Below are positions 5,961-12,478 of a stretch of DNA of 12,478 bases, one piece after another. The translations under genes and the position numbers were made by a program. Within the stretch, counting starts at the first letter, position 1. Each line of letters begins with the position of its first letter. Under the pieces are notes generated by a model. It saw nothing but the letters and a program-made list of their open reading frames with translations. It was not told where the DNA came from and searched no databases. The stretch comes from Candidatus Atribacteria bacterium 1244-E10-H5-B2 (GTDB taxonomy: Bacteria; Atribacterota; JS1; SB-45; 34-128): contig NMQN01000346.1 in the NCBI GenBank assembly GCA_003575245.1, positions 1-12,478 on the forward strand, given 5' to 3'.

Positions 5961-5988
5961 GTTAGTTGGCTGGTTACTTGGTTAGCTA
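5961..5988. repeat. Octameric repeat tract at the 5' side of tRNA-Leu
   Basis: GTTAGTTG, GCTG (half unit), GTTACTTG and GTTAGCTA. Its reverse complement closely matches the octads at 5645-5680, so it is an inverted partner across the tRNA gene. Confidence 0.7.
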
Positions 5989-6152
5989 GTTTAGGAAAAG
6001 AAGAAAGAATACATAAGACAAAGTATCGAGTTAAGAAAGCGAAAGAAAAGATAGAAAAAGTAGCATTCTTTTTTCTATCTAACTACCCCACTAAAGTATA
6101 CACTAAAAAAAACATATATGTATTAAAAATATTAGAAAAGGAGTGAAGTGTT

Positions 6153-7154
6153 TTGGTTAAAAAACAGATGGTGACTGATTTAAGTTTGAATACCAATTTA
6201 AACGATATATTTATGTTAAAAAATATAGAGTTCAGAGTGAGGAGAAATAAAAAGACTATAGATATGTTCTTTAAAATTGCCGATAAGACTGGAGAAATTG
6301 AAGCCATAAATTGGGATGTATCTACTGATAGAGTAGAGGAATTAGGTAAAATTGAATTTGCCCGAGTTCAAGGACATATAACCAAAAAGAAAAGTGATGG
6401 AACCCTTCAGGCAACAATTTCTTCTCTTATCAAAATAGCTCCCTTAGATTTGGATTATTCAGATTATCTGCCTCAATCAAAAGAAGATTTAGATGGACTG
6501 ATGCAGAAGATTTTTTCAAAGATTGATTCTATCAAAAATTATCATTTAAAGAATCTTTTAAAGAGTTTTTTTGATGACCCAGAATTTGCAGAGAAGTTTA
6601 AAAGGGCACCAGCGGCAATGAAAGTACATCAACCTTATATTGGAGGTTTAGCTGAGCATACTGTAAATGTAGTGAATATTTGTGAGACTGCAGGGAGTAT
6701 CTATAAAGAAATGAACCGTGATTTTTTAATTGCTATGGCTATTCTTCATGATATAGGTAAAATAAGGGAATATGCCTACCATAAGGTTTTGGAACATACT
6801 GATGAAGGTAAGCTTCTGGGCCACATTACCATAGGATTAGAGATGATTGACCAAAAAATAAAAAACTTGGATAATTTTCCTTCGGATTTAGAATTAATGG
6901 TAAAACATACTCTTTTAAGTCATCATGGCCATTTTGAATTTGGTTCCCCCAGACTTCCCAGTATTTTACCAGCTATTGCTCTTCATTATGCTGACGAGAT
7001 GGATGCCAAGGTAAGTGGATTTATAAATATCAAAGAGGAGAATAAAAATTTTAAAGAAAAATGGAGCAAATGGATTTGGTGGTTAGAAAGGTCGATTTAT
7101 TTAGACGAAGAAGCAATATTAAAAAATAAGATAAATAAGATAGACCCTGTATAG
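6153..7154 (+). CDS. yhaM: YhaM-like 3'-5' exoribonuclease (OB fold + HD domain)
   Basis: This predicted 333-residue nuclease combines an N-terminal OB-fold nucleic-acid-binding domain (about residues 15-95, containing MFFKIADKTGEIEAINWDV) with an HD phosphohydrolase domain (about 160-290). HD residues visible are His169 (AEHT), His199-Asp200 (ILHDIGK), His224, His252, His257/His258 and Asp281 (HYADEMDAK). This order and length match YhaM, a 3'-5' exoribonuclease that trims single-stranded RNA ends in Firmicutes. The role here in cytoplasmic RNA turnover is inferred from the family. The start is TTG at 6153, supported by AAGGAG 9 bp upstream. The ATG at 6168 is the fallback. It stands alone between the repeat island and tldD, separated from tldD by 105 bp. 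Confidence 0.83.
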   Translation: MVKKQMVTDLSLNTNLNDIFMLKNIEFRVRRNKKTIDMFFKIADKTGEIEAINWDVSTDRVEELGKIEFARVQGHITKKKSDGTLQATISSLIKIAPLDLDYSDYLPQSKEDLDGLMQKIFSKIDSIKNYHLKNLLKSFFDDPEFAEKFKRAPAAMKVHQPYIGGLAEHTVNVVNICETAGSIYKEMNRDFLIAMAILHDIGKIREYAYHKVLEHTDEGKLLGHITIGLEMIDQKIKNLDNFPSDLELMVKHTLLSHHGHFEFGSPRLPSILPAIALHYADEMDAKVSGFINIKEENKNFKEKWSKWIWWLERSIYLDEEAILKNKINKIDPV

Positions 7155-7176
7155 TTAGATATCTACTATATAGGGT
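7144..7176 (+). terminator. Hairpin overlapping the yhaM stop codon
   Basis: ACCCTGTATAGTTAGAT (7144-7160) folds on ATCTACTATATAGGGT (7161-7176) as a nearly complete stem with one G-T pair and one bulged T. It includes the TAG stop (7152-7154). There is no T-run after it, so it may stabilise or weakly terminate the mRNA rather than act as a classic intrinsic terminator. Confidence 0.4.
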
Positions 7177-7259
7177 AGGGGAAGGTTAGAATTAAAATAA
7201 TTAAAGGGAAAGAGGATTTCTAATTATATCATTCCCACGAAAGGAGGGAGAAGATAATA

Positions 7260-8630
7260 GTGAGAGAGATTTTAGAAAAGGTTTTAGAAAATAAAAAGAA
7301 TAGTGCAGATTATATCGAAATACGGGCGGAAAGGAAAGAAACCACTACCATTCATTTTCAGGGGAAGAATTTAGAAAAGATAAATAGTTCTCAACAGACA
7401 GGAGGAAATGTTCGTGTCCTGGTAAAAGGGGGATGGGGTTTTGTTTCCTTCAATCAGTTTGATGATTTAGAAGAGAAAGTTAGAGAGGCAATAGAAGTAG
7501 CGAGTTTAATTGGCAAAGAAGAGAGCAATTTAGCCGTTATTTCGCCAGTCGTGGAAATAATTAGCCGGGAGTTAGATAAGGATTTTCGTCAGATCAGCCT
7601 GAGAGAAAAGAAGGATTTAATGGAAAATTATAATAATATAATTATGAGTTTTAATCCTCAGATCCAATCATCTAACGTAATCTATACCGACAGATTTTCT
7701 ACTATTTGTTTTGCCAATTCGGAAGGTAGTTATATCGAACAGGAAAAACCGTTTTTAAGTGCGCGCTTTACAGCCATAGCCCGAGAGGGGGATAATGTAC
7801 AGATGGCCAGTGAAAGTGTTGGGAGTACCAAGGGTTTTGGAGTAATGGAAAGAATCTCCACCAAAGCACAAAGAGCAGCTTTTCGGGCAGTCAATCTTCT
7901 TAAGGCACAGCCGGTGAAAGGTGGGGAATATACAGTTATTTTAGATCAAATATTAGGCGGGGTTTTTATCCATGAGGCCTTTGGGCATCTTAGTGAAGCT
8001 GATTTTTTATATGAAGACGAGAGGATGAGTGGTTTAATGAAATTAGGGAAGAAATTTGGCTCACCCAAACTTAATGTAGTTGATGATGGTTCTATCCCGG
8101 ATTTATTGGGTTCTGCTAAATATGATGACGAAGGTGTTAGAACAAAGAAAAATTATCTGATAAAAGAGGGAACCCTGACAGGTAGACTTCATTCGCGGGA
8201 AACAGCTGCTAAAATGGGGGAAGAACCAACCGGAAATGCTCGCGCCCTCAATTATCGCTTTAAACCTATTGTTCGAATGACCAATACCTATGTCGAAAAT
8301 GGAGATATTTTTTTTAAGGATTTATTATCCGGGATAAAAAAAGGAATTTATGCCAAGGACTGGTATGGAGGGATGACTACCTTTGAGATGTTTACTTTTA
8401 GTGCCGGAGAAGGTTTTATGATAAGAAATGGCGAGATTACCGAGCCGGTTAAAGATGTAGTTTTAAGTGGGAATTTATTTACCACCCTTCTTAATATTGA
8501 GGGAGTAGGAAATGATTTGAAAATGATTGAAACAAGTGGTGGATGCGGAAAAGCGGAGCAAAACCCTCTACCGGTCTCTTTTGGTAGTCCTCATCTCAGG
8601 ATAAAAAAGGTAGTAGTAGGAGGAAGATGA
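7260..8630 (+). CDS. tldD: TldD metalloprotease subunit
   Basis: This 456-residue protein is the catalytic subunit of the TldD/TldE cytoplasmic protease. In Escherichia coli the pair trims the leader of microcin B17 and degrades the CcdA antitoxin and other unfolded peptides. The zinc motif HEAFGH is at residues 238-243 (His238, Glu239, His243), with the third ligand expected at Cys429 in the conserved C-terminal GGCGKAEQ segment. The following PLPVSFGSPHLRI is also typical. Length is normal. The start is GTG at 7260 with AAGGAGG about 12 bp upstream. The partner tldE begins one base after its stop, so the two are co-translated. No RiPP precursor-like small ORF is visible beside it, so its peptide substrate is unknown. 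Confidence 0.92.
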   Translation: MREILEKVLENKKNSADYIEIRAERKETTTIHFQGKNLEKINSSQQTGGNVRVLVKGGWGFVSFNQFDDLEEKVREAIEVASLIGKEESNLAVISPVVEIISRELDKDFRQISLREKKDLMENYNNIIMSFNPQIQSSNVIYTDRFSTICFANSEGSYIEQEKPFLSARFTAIAREGDNVQMASESVGSTKGFGVMERISTKAQRAAFRAVNLLKAQPVKGGEYTVILDQILGGVFIHEAFGHLSEADFLYEDERMSGLMKLGKKFGSPKLNVVDDGSIPDLLGSAKYDDEGVRTKKNYLIKEGTLTGRLHSRETAAKMGEEPTGNARALNYRFKPIVRMTNTYVENGDIFFKDLLSGIKKGIYAKDWYGGMTTFEMFTFSAGEGFMIRNGEITEPVKDVVLSGNLFTTLLNIEGVGNDLKMIETSGGCGKAEQNPLPVSFGSPHLRIKKVVVGGR

Positions 8631-8631
8631 G

Positions 8632-9951
8632 ATGGAAAAATTATTACAAGAAGCTTGTAAGAAAGTAGACTCTGCTGAAATATTTAGAGTAAAGAGCAAG
8701 ACTATTCCGGTAAATTTTGAGGTAAATAAATTAAAATCTATCGATATTTCTGAGAATGAAGGAAAAGCATTGCGAGTGGTAAACAAGGGTAGGATAGGAT
8801 TTTCTTCATCTACGGGAAATGAAGACTTTAATTTAATGGTTGAAAAGGCAGTAGCTACCTCTGAATTTGGCTCAGAAGCTTCTTTTGATTTCCCAGGGGA
8901 AATTAAAAGAGGAGGGAAAGAAAAGAAAAAAGTAAATATATATGACAGAAAAGTAGCAAACAAGGGCATCGAAGAGATGATTAAGATTGGTGAAGATATT
9001 ATAGAGAGAATGAAAGATTTTAACCGGAAATTACGTTGTGACGTAACTATCTTAAAAGATTATAGTGAAGTAGAATATTTTAATTCCAGGGGAGGGTTTT
9101 TTTCTTATAACAAAACTACAATTGCTTATTCGGTGATGGTTCAAAAAATTAAAAAGCAAGATATGTTGATGGTTTATTCCTCTCTTGAATCGGGAAAAGA
9201 CAATCTTAATTCTGAAGAATTGACCTCTGAGATAATTAAGAATTTAGAATGGGGGGAAAAGATTGTCTCTATAAAAAGTGGGAAGATGCCGGTTATTTTT
9301 ACCCCCAAGGCAGCTTTGGTCTTGATTCTCCCCATAATCAGCGGTTTAAATGGAAAGATGGTCTTGAAGAAAATTTCACCTTTGGCTGCCCAGAAAAATA
9401 AGAAATTGTGGAGTGATCTGTTAACTATTTATAGTGATGGTACTATAAATTTTGCCTTAGGTAGTGCTCCTTTTGATGATGAGGGAGTAGAAATGAAACG
9501 GATTCCTTTGGTAAAAAAGGGAGAGATTAAGAATTTTTATTATGATCTACAGACTGCGGGAATAGCCGGGGTTGAGAGTACCGGAAATGGTTTAAGGACC
9601 GGCTTACAGAGTGAACCTGTTCCCAGTATAAGTAATCTGGTAATGAGGGAAGGAGAAATTTCTTTTAAAGAGATGATTAAAGATATTTCGGAAGGGATAG
9701 TTATAGACCAGGTCCTTGGACTGGGGCAGGGGAATATAATAAGTGGAGCTTTCTCTAATAATGTACAGCTGGGTTATAAAATAGAAAAGGGCAAAATAGT
9801 AGGCCGGGTTAAAAATGTAATGATTAGCGGCAATGCCATAGAAGAATTAAAAAATATAGTTGCTCTGGGGGATAAATCCAAATGGATTTCTGGCAAATAT
9901 AAATTCCCCCATATCTACCTAAAATCTCTTTCAATATCTGCTAAGAAATAA
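8632..9951 (+). CDS. tldE: TldE/PmbA protease subunit
   Basis: This 439-residue homologue of TldD is the non-zinc partner of the heterodimer (called TldE or PmbA). It has the shared architecture: an N-terminal domain (EVNKLKSIDISENEGKALRV near the start, matching the substrate-channel domain of the family) and a C-terminal domain with VIFTPKAALVLI (220-235 region) where TldD has its HExxxH helix. No HExxxH is present, as expected. The C-terminal FSNNVQLGYKIEKGKIVGRVKN type segment is characteristic. GGAGG at 8619-8623 lies inside the end of tldD, 8 bp from this ATG, and one base separates the genes, so near-equal synthesis is likely. It ends the tldDE unit, since a mobile-element-like sequence follows. 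Confidence 0.9.
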   Translation: MEKLLQEACKKVDSAEIFRVKSKTIPVNFEVNKLKSIDISENEGKALRVVNKGRIGFSSSTGNEDFNLMVEKAVATSEFGSEASFDFPGEIKRGGKEKKKVNIYDRKVANKGIEEMIKIGEDIIERMKDFNRKLRCDVTILKDYSEVEYFNSRGGFFSYNKTTIAYSVMVQKIKKQDMLMVYSSLESGKDNLNSEELTSEIIKNLEWGEKIVSIKSGKMPVIFTPKAALVLILPIISGLNGKMVLKKISPLAAQKNKKLWSDLLTIYSDGTINFALGSAPFDDEGVEMKRIPLVKKGEIKNFYYDLQTAGIAGVESTGNGLRTGLQSEPVPSISNLVMREGEISFKEMIKDISEGIVIDQVLGLGQGNIISGAFSNNVQLGYKIEKGKIVGRVKNVMISGNAIEELKNIVALGDKSKWISGKYKFPHIYLKSLSISAKK

Positions 9952-9959
9952 GAAGGATT

Positions 9960-10047
9960 GGGGTCAGCCCTCGACATTCGACATAATTTATAAAAGACTT
10001 TCAAATAATGCTATTTCCAATGTCAAGTACTGACACCATAAATTATG
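9960..10047. mobile_element. Putative miniature (MITE-like) element with imperfect inverted ends
   Basis: GGGGTCAGCCCTCGACATTC and the following 6 bases (9960-9985) match the reverse complement of 10012-10037 at about 18 of 26 positions. Both ends carry GTCAG and a GACATT core. A perfect 10-bp inverted repeat, CATAATTTAT (9982-9991) and ATAAATTATG (10038-10047), overlaps this. No ORF lies inside. The GGGGTCAG...GACATTCGACAT style resembles ends associated with Y1/REP-type transposases in my recollection, which I cannot verify here. It separates tldE from the nitrilase-like genes and may also act as a transcript-end hairpin. Confidence 0.4.
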
Positions 10048-10069
10048 CCTTGATTAAGGAGGGGAGGGA

Positions 10070-10918
10070 ATGAAGGTAGCATCAGTAGAATGGCAAAAAA
10101 GTGAATGGAAAAGGATAGATAAACCAAAGGCTCTAATCTATAAAATAAAAGAATATCTGGAAAAAGCGGTAAAAGAACAGGTTGATATAATAGTGTTTCC
10201 CGGATTTACGGGGTGTTTTTTTCAACAACTGAGCTACCCGGATAGGAGTATAATGAGTTTAATAAAGGAAGCAGATTCCGGGGAATACATCGAACAGGTT
10301 AAAGATTTATCTCAAAAGTATAAGATTGCAATTTGTCCGGGAAGTTATTGGCGAAAAGAAAAAGGCAATATCTACCATGAATCCTGCTTGATAATAAATG
10401 GAGAAGTACAGCTTAAACAAAGACAAATTTATTTGGCACGCTGGGAAAGAGAATTAGGATTTTCCCGGGGAACAAAGATTGAATTAAAAGAAATAAAGGA
10501 TTGGGAACTTGCCTTAATAATTTCCACTGATGTTTTTTATCCTCAGGTTTCCAGGATGGCGGCTTTAAAGGGCGTAGATATTGTTTTATCTCCGGTAGGA
10601 TTCACAGGAGAAAAAAATCGAGCTTTACAGATTAGTGGTATGTGGCAAGAAGTCCAGCAGAATCAATTCTTTGCGGTAGAGAGTGGATTTAATGGATTCC
10701 TGGGAGAGCAGAGTTTTTGGGGAGAATCGATTATTCACGCCCCTTTGGAAATGACCGAGAAGGAAAATGGATTCTTAACAAGAACTAAAGGGCAACAAAG
10801 TTTAATAATTGCTGAGTTGGATAATAAGAAGAGAAGAAAAGCAATTTCCAAATTTGATGTGCTGTCCCAATTGAATCGAGAATTTTATCAGCAGATGAAA
10901 ATGTTTAGAGGAAAATGA
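10070..10918 (+). CDS. Nitrilase-superfamily protein lacking the catalytic triad (pseudoenzyme)
   Basis: This 282-residue protein has the carbon-nitrogen hydrolase fold: strand DIIVFPGFTG (39-48), IAICPGSY (86-93), YLARWERELGFSRG (121-134) and the nucleophile-elbow region TDVFYPQVSRMAALKGVDIVLSPV (153-176). In active members these carry a Glu-Lys-Cys triad. Here the aligned positions are Gly45 (for Glu in FPE), Gln119 (for Lys in KxHL) and Ser152 (for Cys in CxD), so hydrolysis by the normal thioimidate/acyl-enzyme route is not expected. The frame is intact and has a strong AAGGAGG site 7 bp upstream, so it is an expressed protein rather than a decayed gene. It overlaps the next gene, a relative with an intact triad, by 4 bp (ATGA). 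A regulatory or structural partner role is inferred. Confidence 0.75.
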   Translation: MKVASVEWQKSEWKRIDKPKALIYKIKEYLEKAVKEQVDIIVFPGFTGCFFQQLSYPDRSIMSLIKEADSGEYIEQVKDLSQKYKIAICPGSYWRKEKGNIYHESCLIINGEVQLKQRQIYLARWERELGFSRGTKIELKEIKDWELALIISTDVFYPQVSRMAALKGVDIVLSPVGFTGEKNRALQISGMWQEVQQNQFFAVESGFNGFLGEQSFWGESIIHAPLEMTEKENGFLTRTKGQQSLIIAELDNKKRRKAISKFDVLSQLNREFYQQMKMFRGK

Positions 10919-12006
10919 GTGTTGTGAATATAGAAGCCTTGATAGAGAAATGGTTTAATAAAAAAATATCCTTAGAAAGAATAGAAAGATATTGTGAACA
11001 ATTAAGGATAAAAAGAAAAAGACTTTCAGAAGATGTTAATCTGGAAGACATTCGGGTTTCCTGTGTCCAAAGGCAGATTCATCCGGTAAAAAGCATAGAA
11101 GAATATATGGATATGCTTTGTGGTTTTATAAGCCAAGCTGCAAAAAATAATAGTCACCTGATTGTCTTCCCCGAATATAACTTTTTTGATTTATTCGGTC
11201 TAATTCCCGGGTTTCACTTCTTAAATCAAATTTTAAATAAAAAAGCAATGAAAAACAAAGACAAAGAGAAAGACAGAGAGGAAGAGTCACATTTAAAAGG
11301 TAACAATCATTTTCTAACCACTGTTTTTAAAGGAGTTGCCAAACCAATAGAAGCGGGGATCAAAAGAATTGTTTCTCTGTTAGCAAAAGAATATGGAATA
11401 TATATTTATACCGGAAGTTATATTTTGAAAGATAAAGACGAAATCTATAATGCCGGTTCTCTCTTTGGCCCTGAGGGAAATTTAATAGGAACTCAAAAGA
11501 AAATGCACCTTACTGATTTCGAGGTTAAATTTGGAATAAGAAGAGCAAGTAAAATGGAGGTTTATTCTTTACCTTTTGGTAAGGTGGTATGCCCTATTTG
11601 TATGGATGCCACTTACTTTGAGACTTCCCGTATCGCCAGAGAGATAGGAGCAGATATGGTTATTTTGCCCATTGCTAATTTAGAAGAATATACTTTATGG
11701 AAAGCACTCAGAGGAATCTGGCCAAGAGTGCAAGAATCATATCTGTATGGTTTAAAATCCTCCTTAAATGGATGGATTGTCGGCATGCATTTTACCGGAA
11801 AGGCCGGTATATTTGCTCCCTTATTAATGACTGAAGGAAAAGATGGAGTTTCATCTTTATCTCCCTCTTATGAGGGAAATCACCTGATAACAGCTAATAT
11901 AAACATAAAAAGGCTGTATGAGGCAAGAGAAAAAGCAGAATATCACGAAGATAAGAATGCTGAGTTTGAAAAGAAATATATTGAAAGAACCTATGGTATA
12001 AATTAA
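10915..12006 (+). CDS. Carbon-nitrogen hydrolase (nitrilase superfamily), triad intact
   Basis: This 363-residue protein has the complete nitrilase-superfamily triad: Glu87 in VFPEYN, Lys196 in KMHL and Cys229 in CPICMDATYF, followed by TSRIAREIGADMVILPIA. It would cleave or transfer an amide or nitrile carbon-nitrogen group. Substrate cannot be read from the sequence. It carries an extra N-terminal helical segment (about 1-45, before DIRVSCVQ) and a lysine/glutamate-rich insert (about 107-131) between the first strands, which makes it longer than many relatives. The ATG overlaps the upstream stop (ATGA). A GTG at 10924 is a possible alternative with better spacing from AGAGGA at 10907-10912. 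The likely operon is pseudo-nitrilase, this enzyme, then a GPH transporter 29 bp downstream. Confidence 0.82.
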   Translation: MSVVNIEALIEKWFNKKISLERIERYCEQLRIKRKRLSEDVNLEDIRVSCVQRQIHPVKSIEEYMDMLCGFISQAAKNNSHLIVFPEYNFFDLFGLIPGFHFLNQILNKKAMKNKDKEKDREEESHLKGNNHFLTTVFKGVAKPIEAGIKRIVSLLAKEYGIYIYTGSYILKDKDEIYNAGSLFGPEGNLIGTQKKMHLTDFEVKFGIRRASKMEVYSLPFGKVVCPICMDATYFETSRIAREIGADMVILPIANLEEYTLWKALRGIWPRVQESYLYGLKSSLNGWIVGMHFTGKAGIFAPLLMTEGKDGVSSLSPSYEGNHLITANINIKRLYEAREKAEYHEDKNAEFEKKYIERTYGIN

Positions 12007-12035
12007 TAATAAAATTTCCAGGAAAGGAGAAAGAA

Positions 12036-12478
12036 ATGGAAGAGTTTAAAGGTAAAAGACTTTTTCTGTATAATCTGTCCACAGCAGGATGGGTATTATT
12101 AGATTCGATCTGGTTGACTTTTGCTATAGCCTTTTTACTCCCCGCCAAAGAGAAGGTAGCAGAAGGTATGATTCCTTTTATTTCGAATGAGAGGTTTTTG
12201 GGAATTATTACTGTGTTGGGAGCAGTGATGCTTTTTGGAAGGATAATAGATGCTGTTGCAGATCCCCTGGTAGCTTCCTGGACTGATCGTTCCACCTCAA
12301 GATTTGGAAGAAGGAGATTTTTCCTTATTATAAGCGGACTTCCCCTGGCAGTATCTACAGTTCTTATATTTTTTCCACCTGTAGCCCATACTTCCTTCAT
12401 TAATGGTATCTATCTGGCTATTGTTTTTGGTTTCTACTTTTTTTTCTTTACTGTATATGTTGTTCCCTATCTTGCCTT
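12036..12478 (+). CDS. GPH/MelB-type (MFS) transporter, N-terminal part
   Basis: The frame runs 147 codons from an ATG with AAGGAGA 5-6 bp upstream and leaves the window open. It shows membrane segments at about residues 14-35, 55-76, 95-113 and 124-146. The stretch DAVADPLVASWTDR (72-85), followed by the basic loop RFGRRR (89-94), is the hallmark of glycoside-pentoside-hexuronide:cation symporters (MelB family). Asp72 and Asp76 correspond to the helix II aspartates that bind the coupling cation in MelB. The protein would sit in the inner membrane and import a small solute with Na+ or H+. It lies 29 bp after the nitrilase-type hydrolase and is probably in the same operon, which suggests its cargo may be processed by that enzyme. 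The substrate is not predictable. Confidence 0.85.
   Translation, partial: MEEFKGKRLFLYNLSTAGWVLLDSIWLTFAIAFLLPAKEKVAEGMIPFISNERFLGIITVLGAVMLFGRIIDAVADPLVASWTDRSTSRFGRRRFFLIISGLPLAVSTVLIFFPPVAHTSFINGIYLAIVFGFYFFFFTVYVVPYLA

Noticed and set aside
5234..5988. CRISPR array
   Set aside because: Repeats are 7-8 bp, contiguous and degenerate, with no unique spacers of constant length and no cas genes nearby.
6083..6307. Minus-strand ORF of 74 codons
   Set aside because: It is antisense to the start of the YhaM-like gene, and its hydrophobic look comes from AT-rich antisense sequence.
8568..8969. Minus-strand ORF of 133 codons
   Set aside because: It is opposite the tldD/tldE junction, where both plus-strand proteins are clearly recognisable.
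11894..12400. Minus-strand ORF of 168 codons
   Set aside because: It lies opposite the well-supported end of the nitrilase gene and the start of the GPH transporter, and is a mirror of their codon use.

Overview
The window is AT-rich bacterial DNA with tightly spaced genes that all read rightward, except one leftward tRNA. Starts are ATG, GTG or TTG, usually behind a good AGGAGG-type ribosome binding site. An exported LolA-like protein points to a cell with an outer membrane. A lone-gene YhaM-type exoribonuclease, a GPH-type sugar transporter and the low GC content would fit an uncultured anaerobic lineage such as Atribacterota. That assignment is an impression from style, not a proof.

Layout. 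Bases 1-337 hold the tail of an unknown gene and a repeat-filled spacer. Bases 338-5224 hold a C69-type N-terminal-nucleophile hydrolase, a secreted LolA-like protein, a decayed flavodoxin-like fragment, a small zincin-type metallopeptidase, an adenosine-deaminase-family enzyme and a HisC-like aminotransferase. Bases 5225-6152 are a 0.9 kb gene-poor island around tRNA-Leu(CAG). It is packed with 7-bp and 8-bp degenerate tandem repeats and three REP-like hairpins. Bases 6153-9951 hold a YhaM-like OB-fold/HD nuclease and the TldD/TldE protease pair. Bases 9960-10047 look like a small miniature mobile element. Bases 10070-12478 hold two overlapping nitrilase-superfamily genes and the start of a GPH/MelB-type transporter, which runs off the window.

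How the genes may work together. TldD and TldE are adjacent and form a known heterodimeric metalloprotease. The two nitrilase-like genes overlap by 4 bp. The first has lost all three catalytic residues (Glu to Gly, Lys to Gln, Cys to Ser) and the second keeps them, which suggests an inactive/active pair, perhaps fed by the transporter downstream. The 338-5224 genes are co-directional and close but do not form an obvious single pathway.

The points most worth a second look are the pseudo-nitrilase/nitrilase/transporter cassette, the intergenic arrays whose unit sequence changes while the 7-bp or 8-bp period is kept, and the REP-like hairpins with a compensatory base-pair change.
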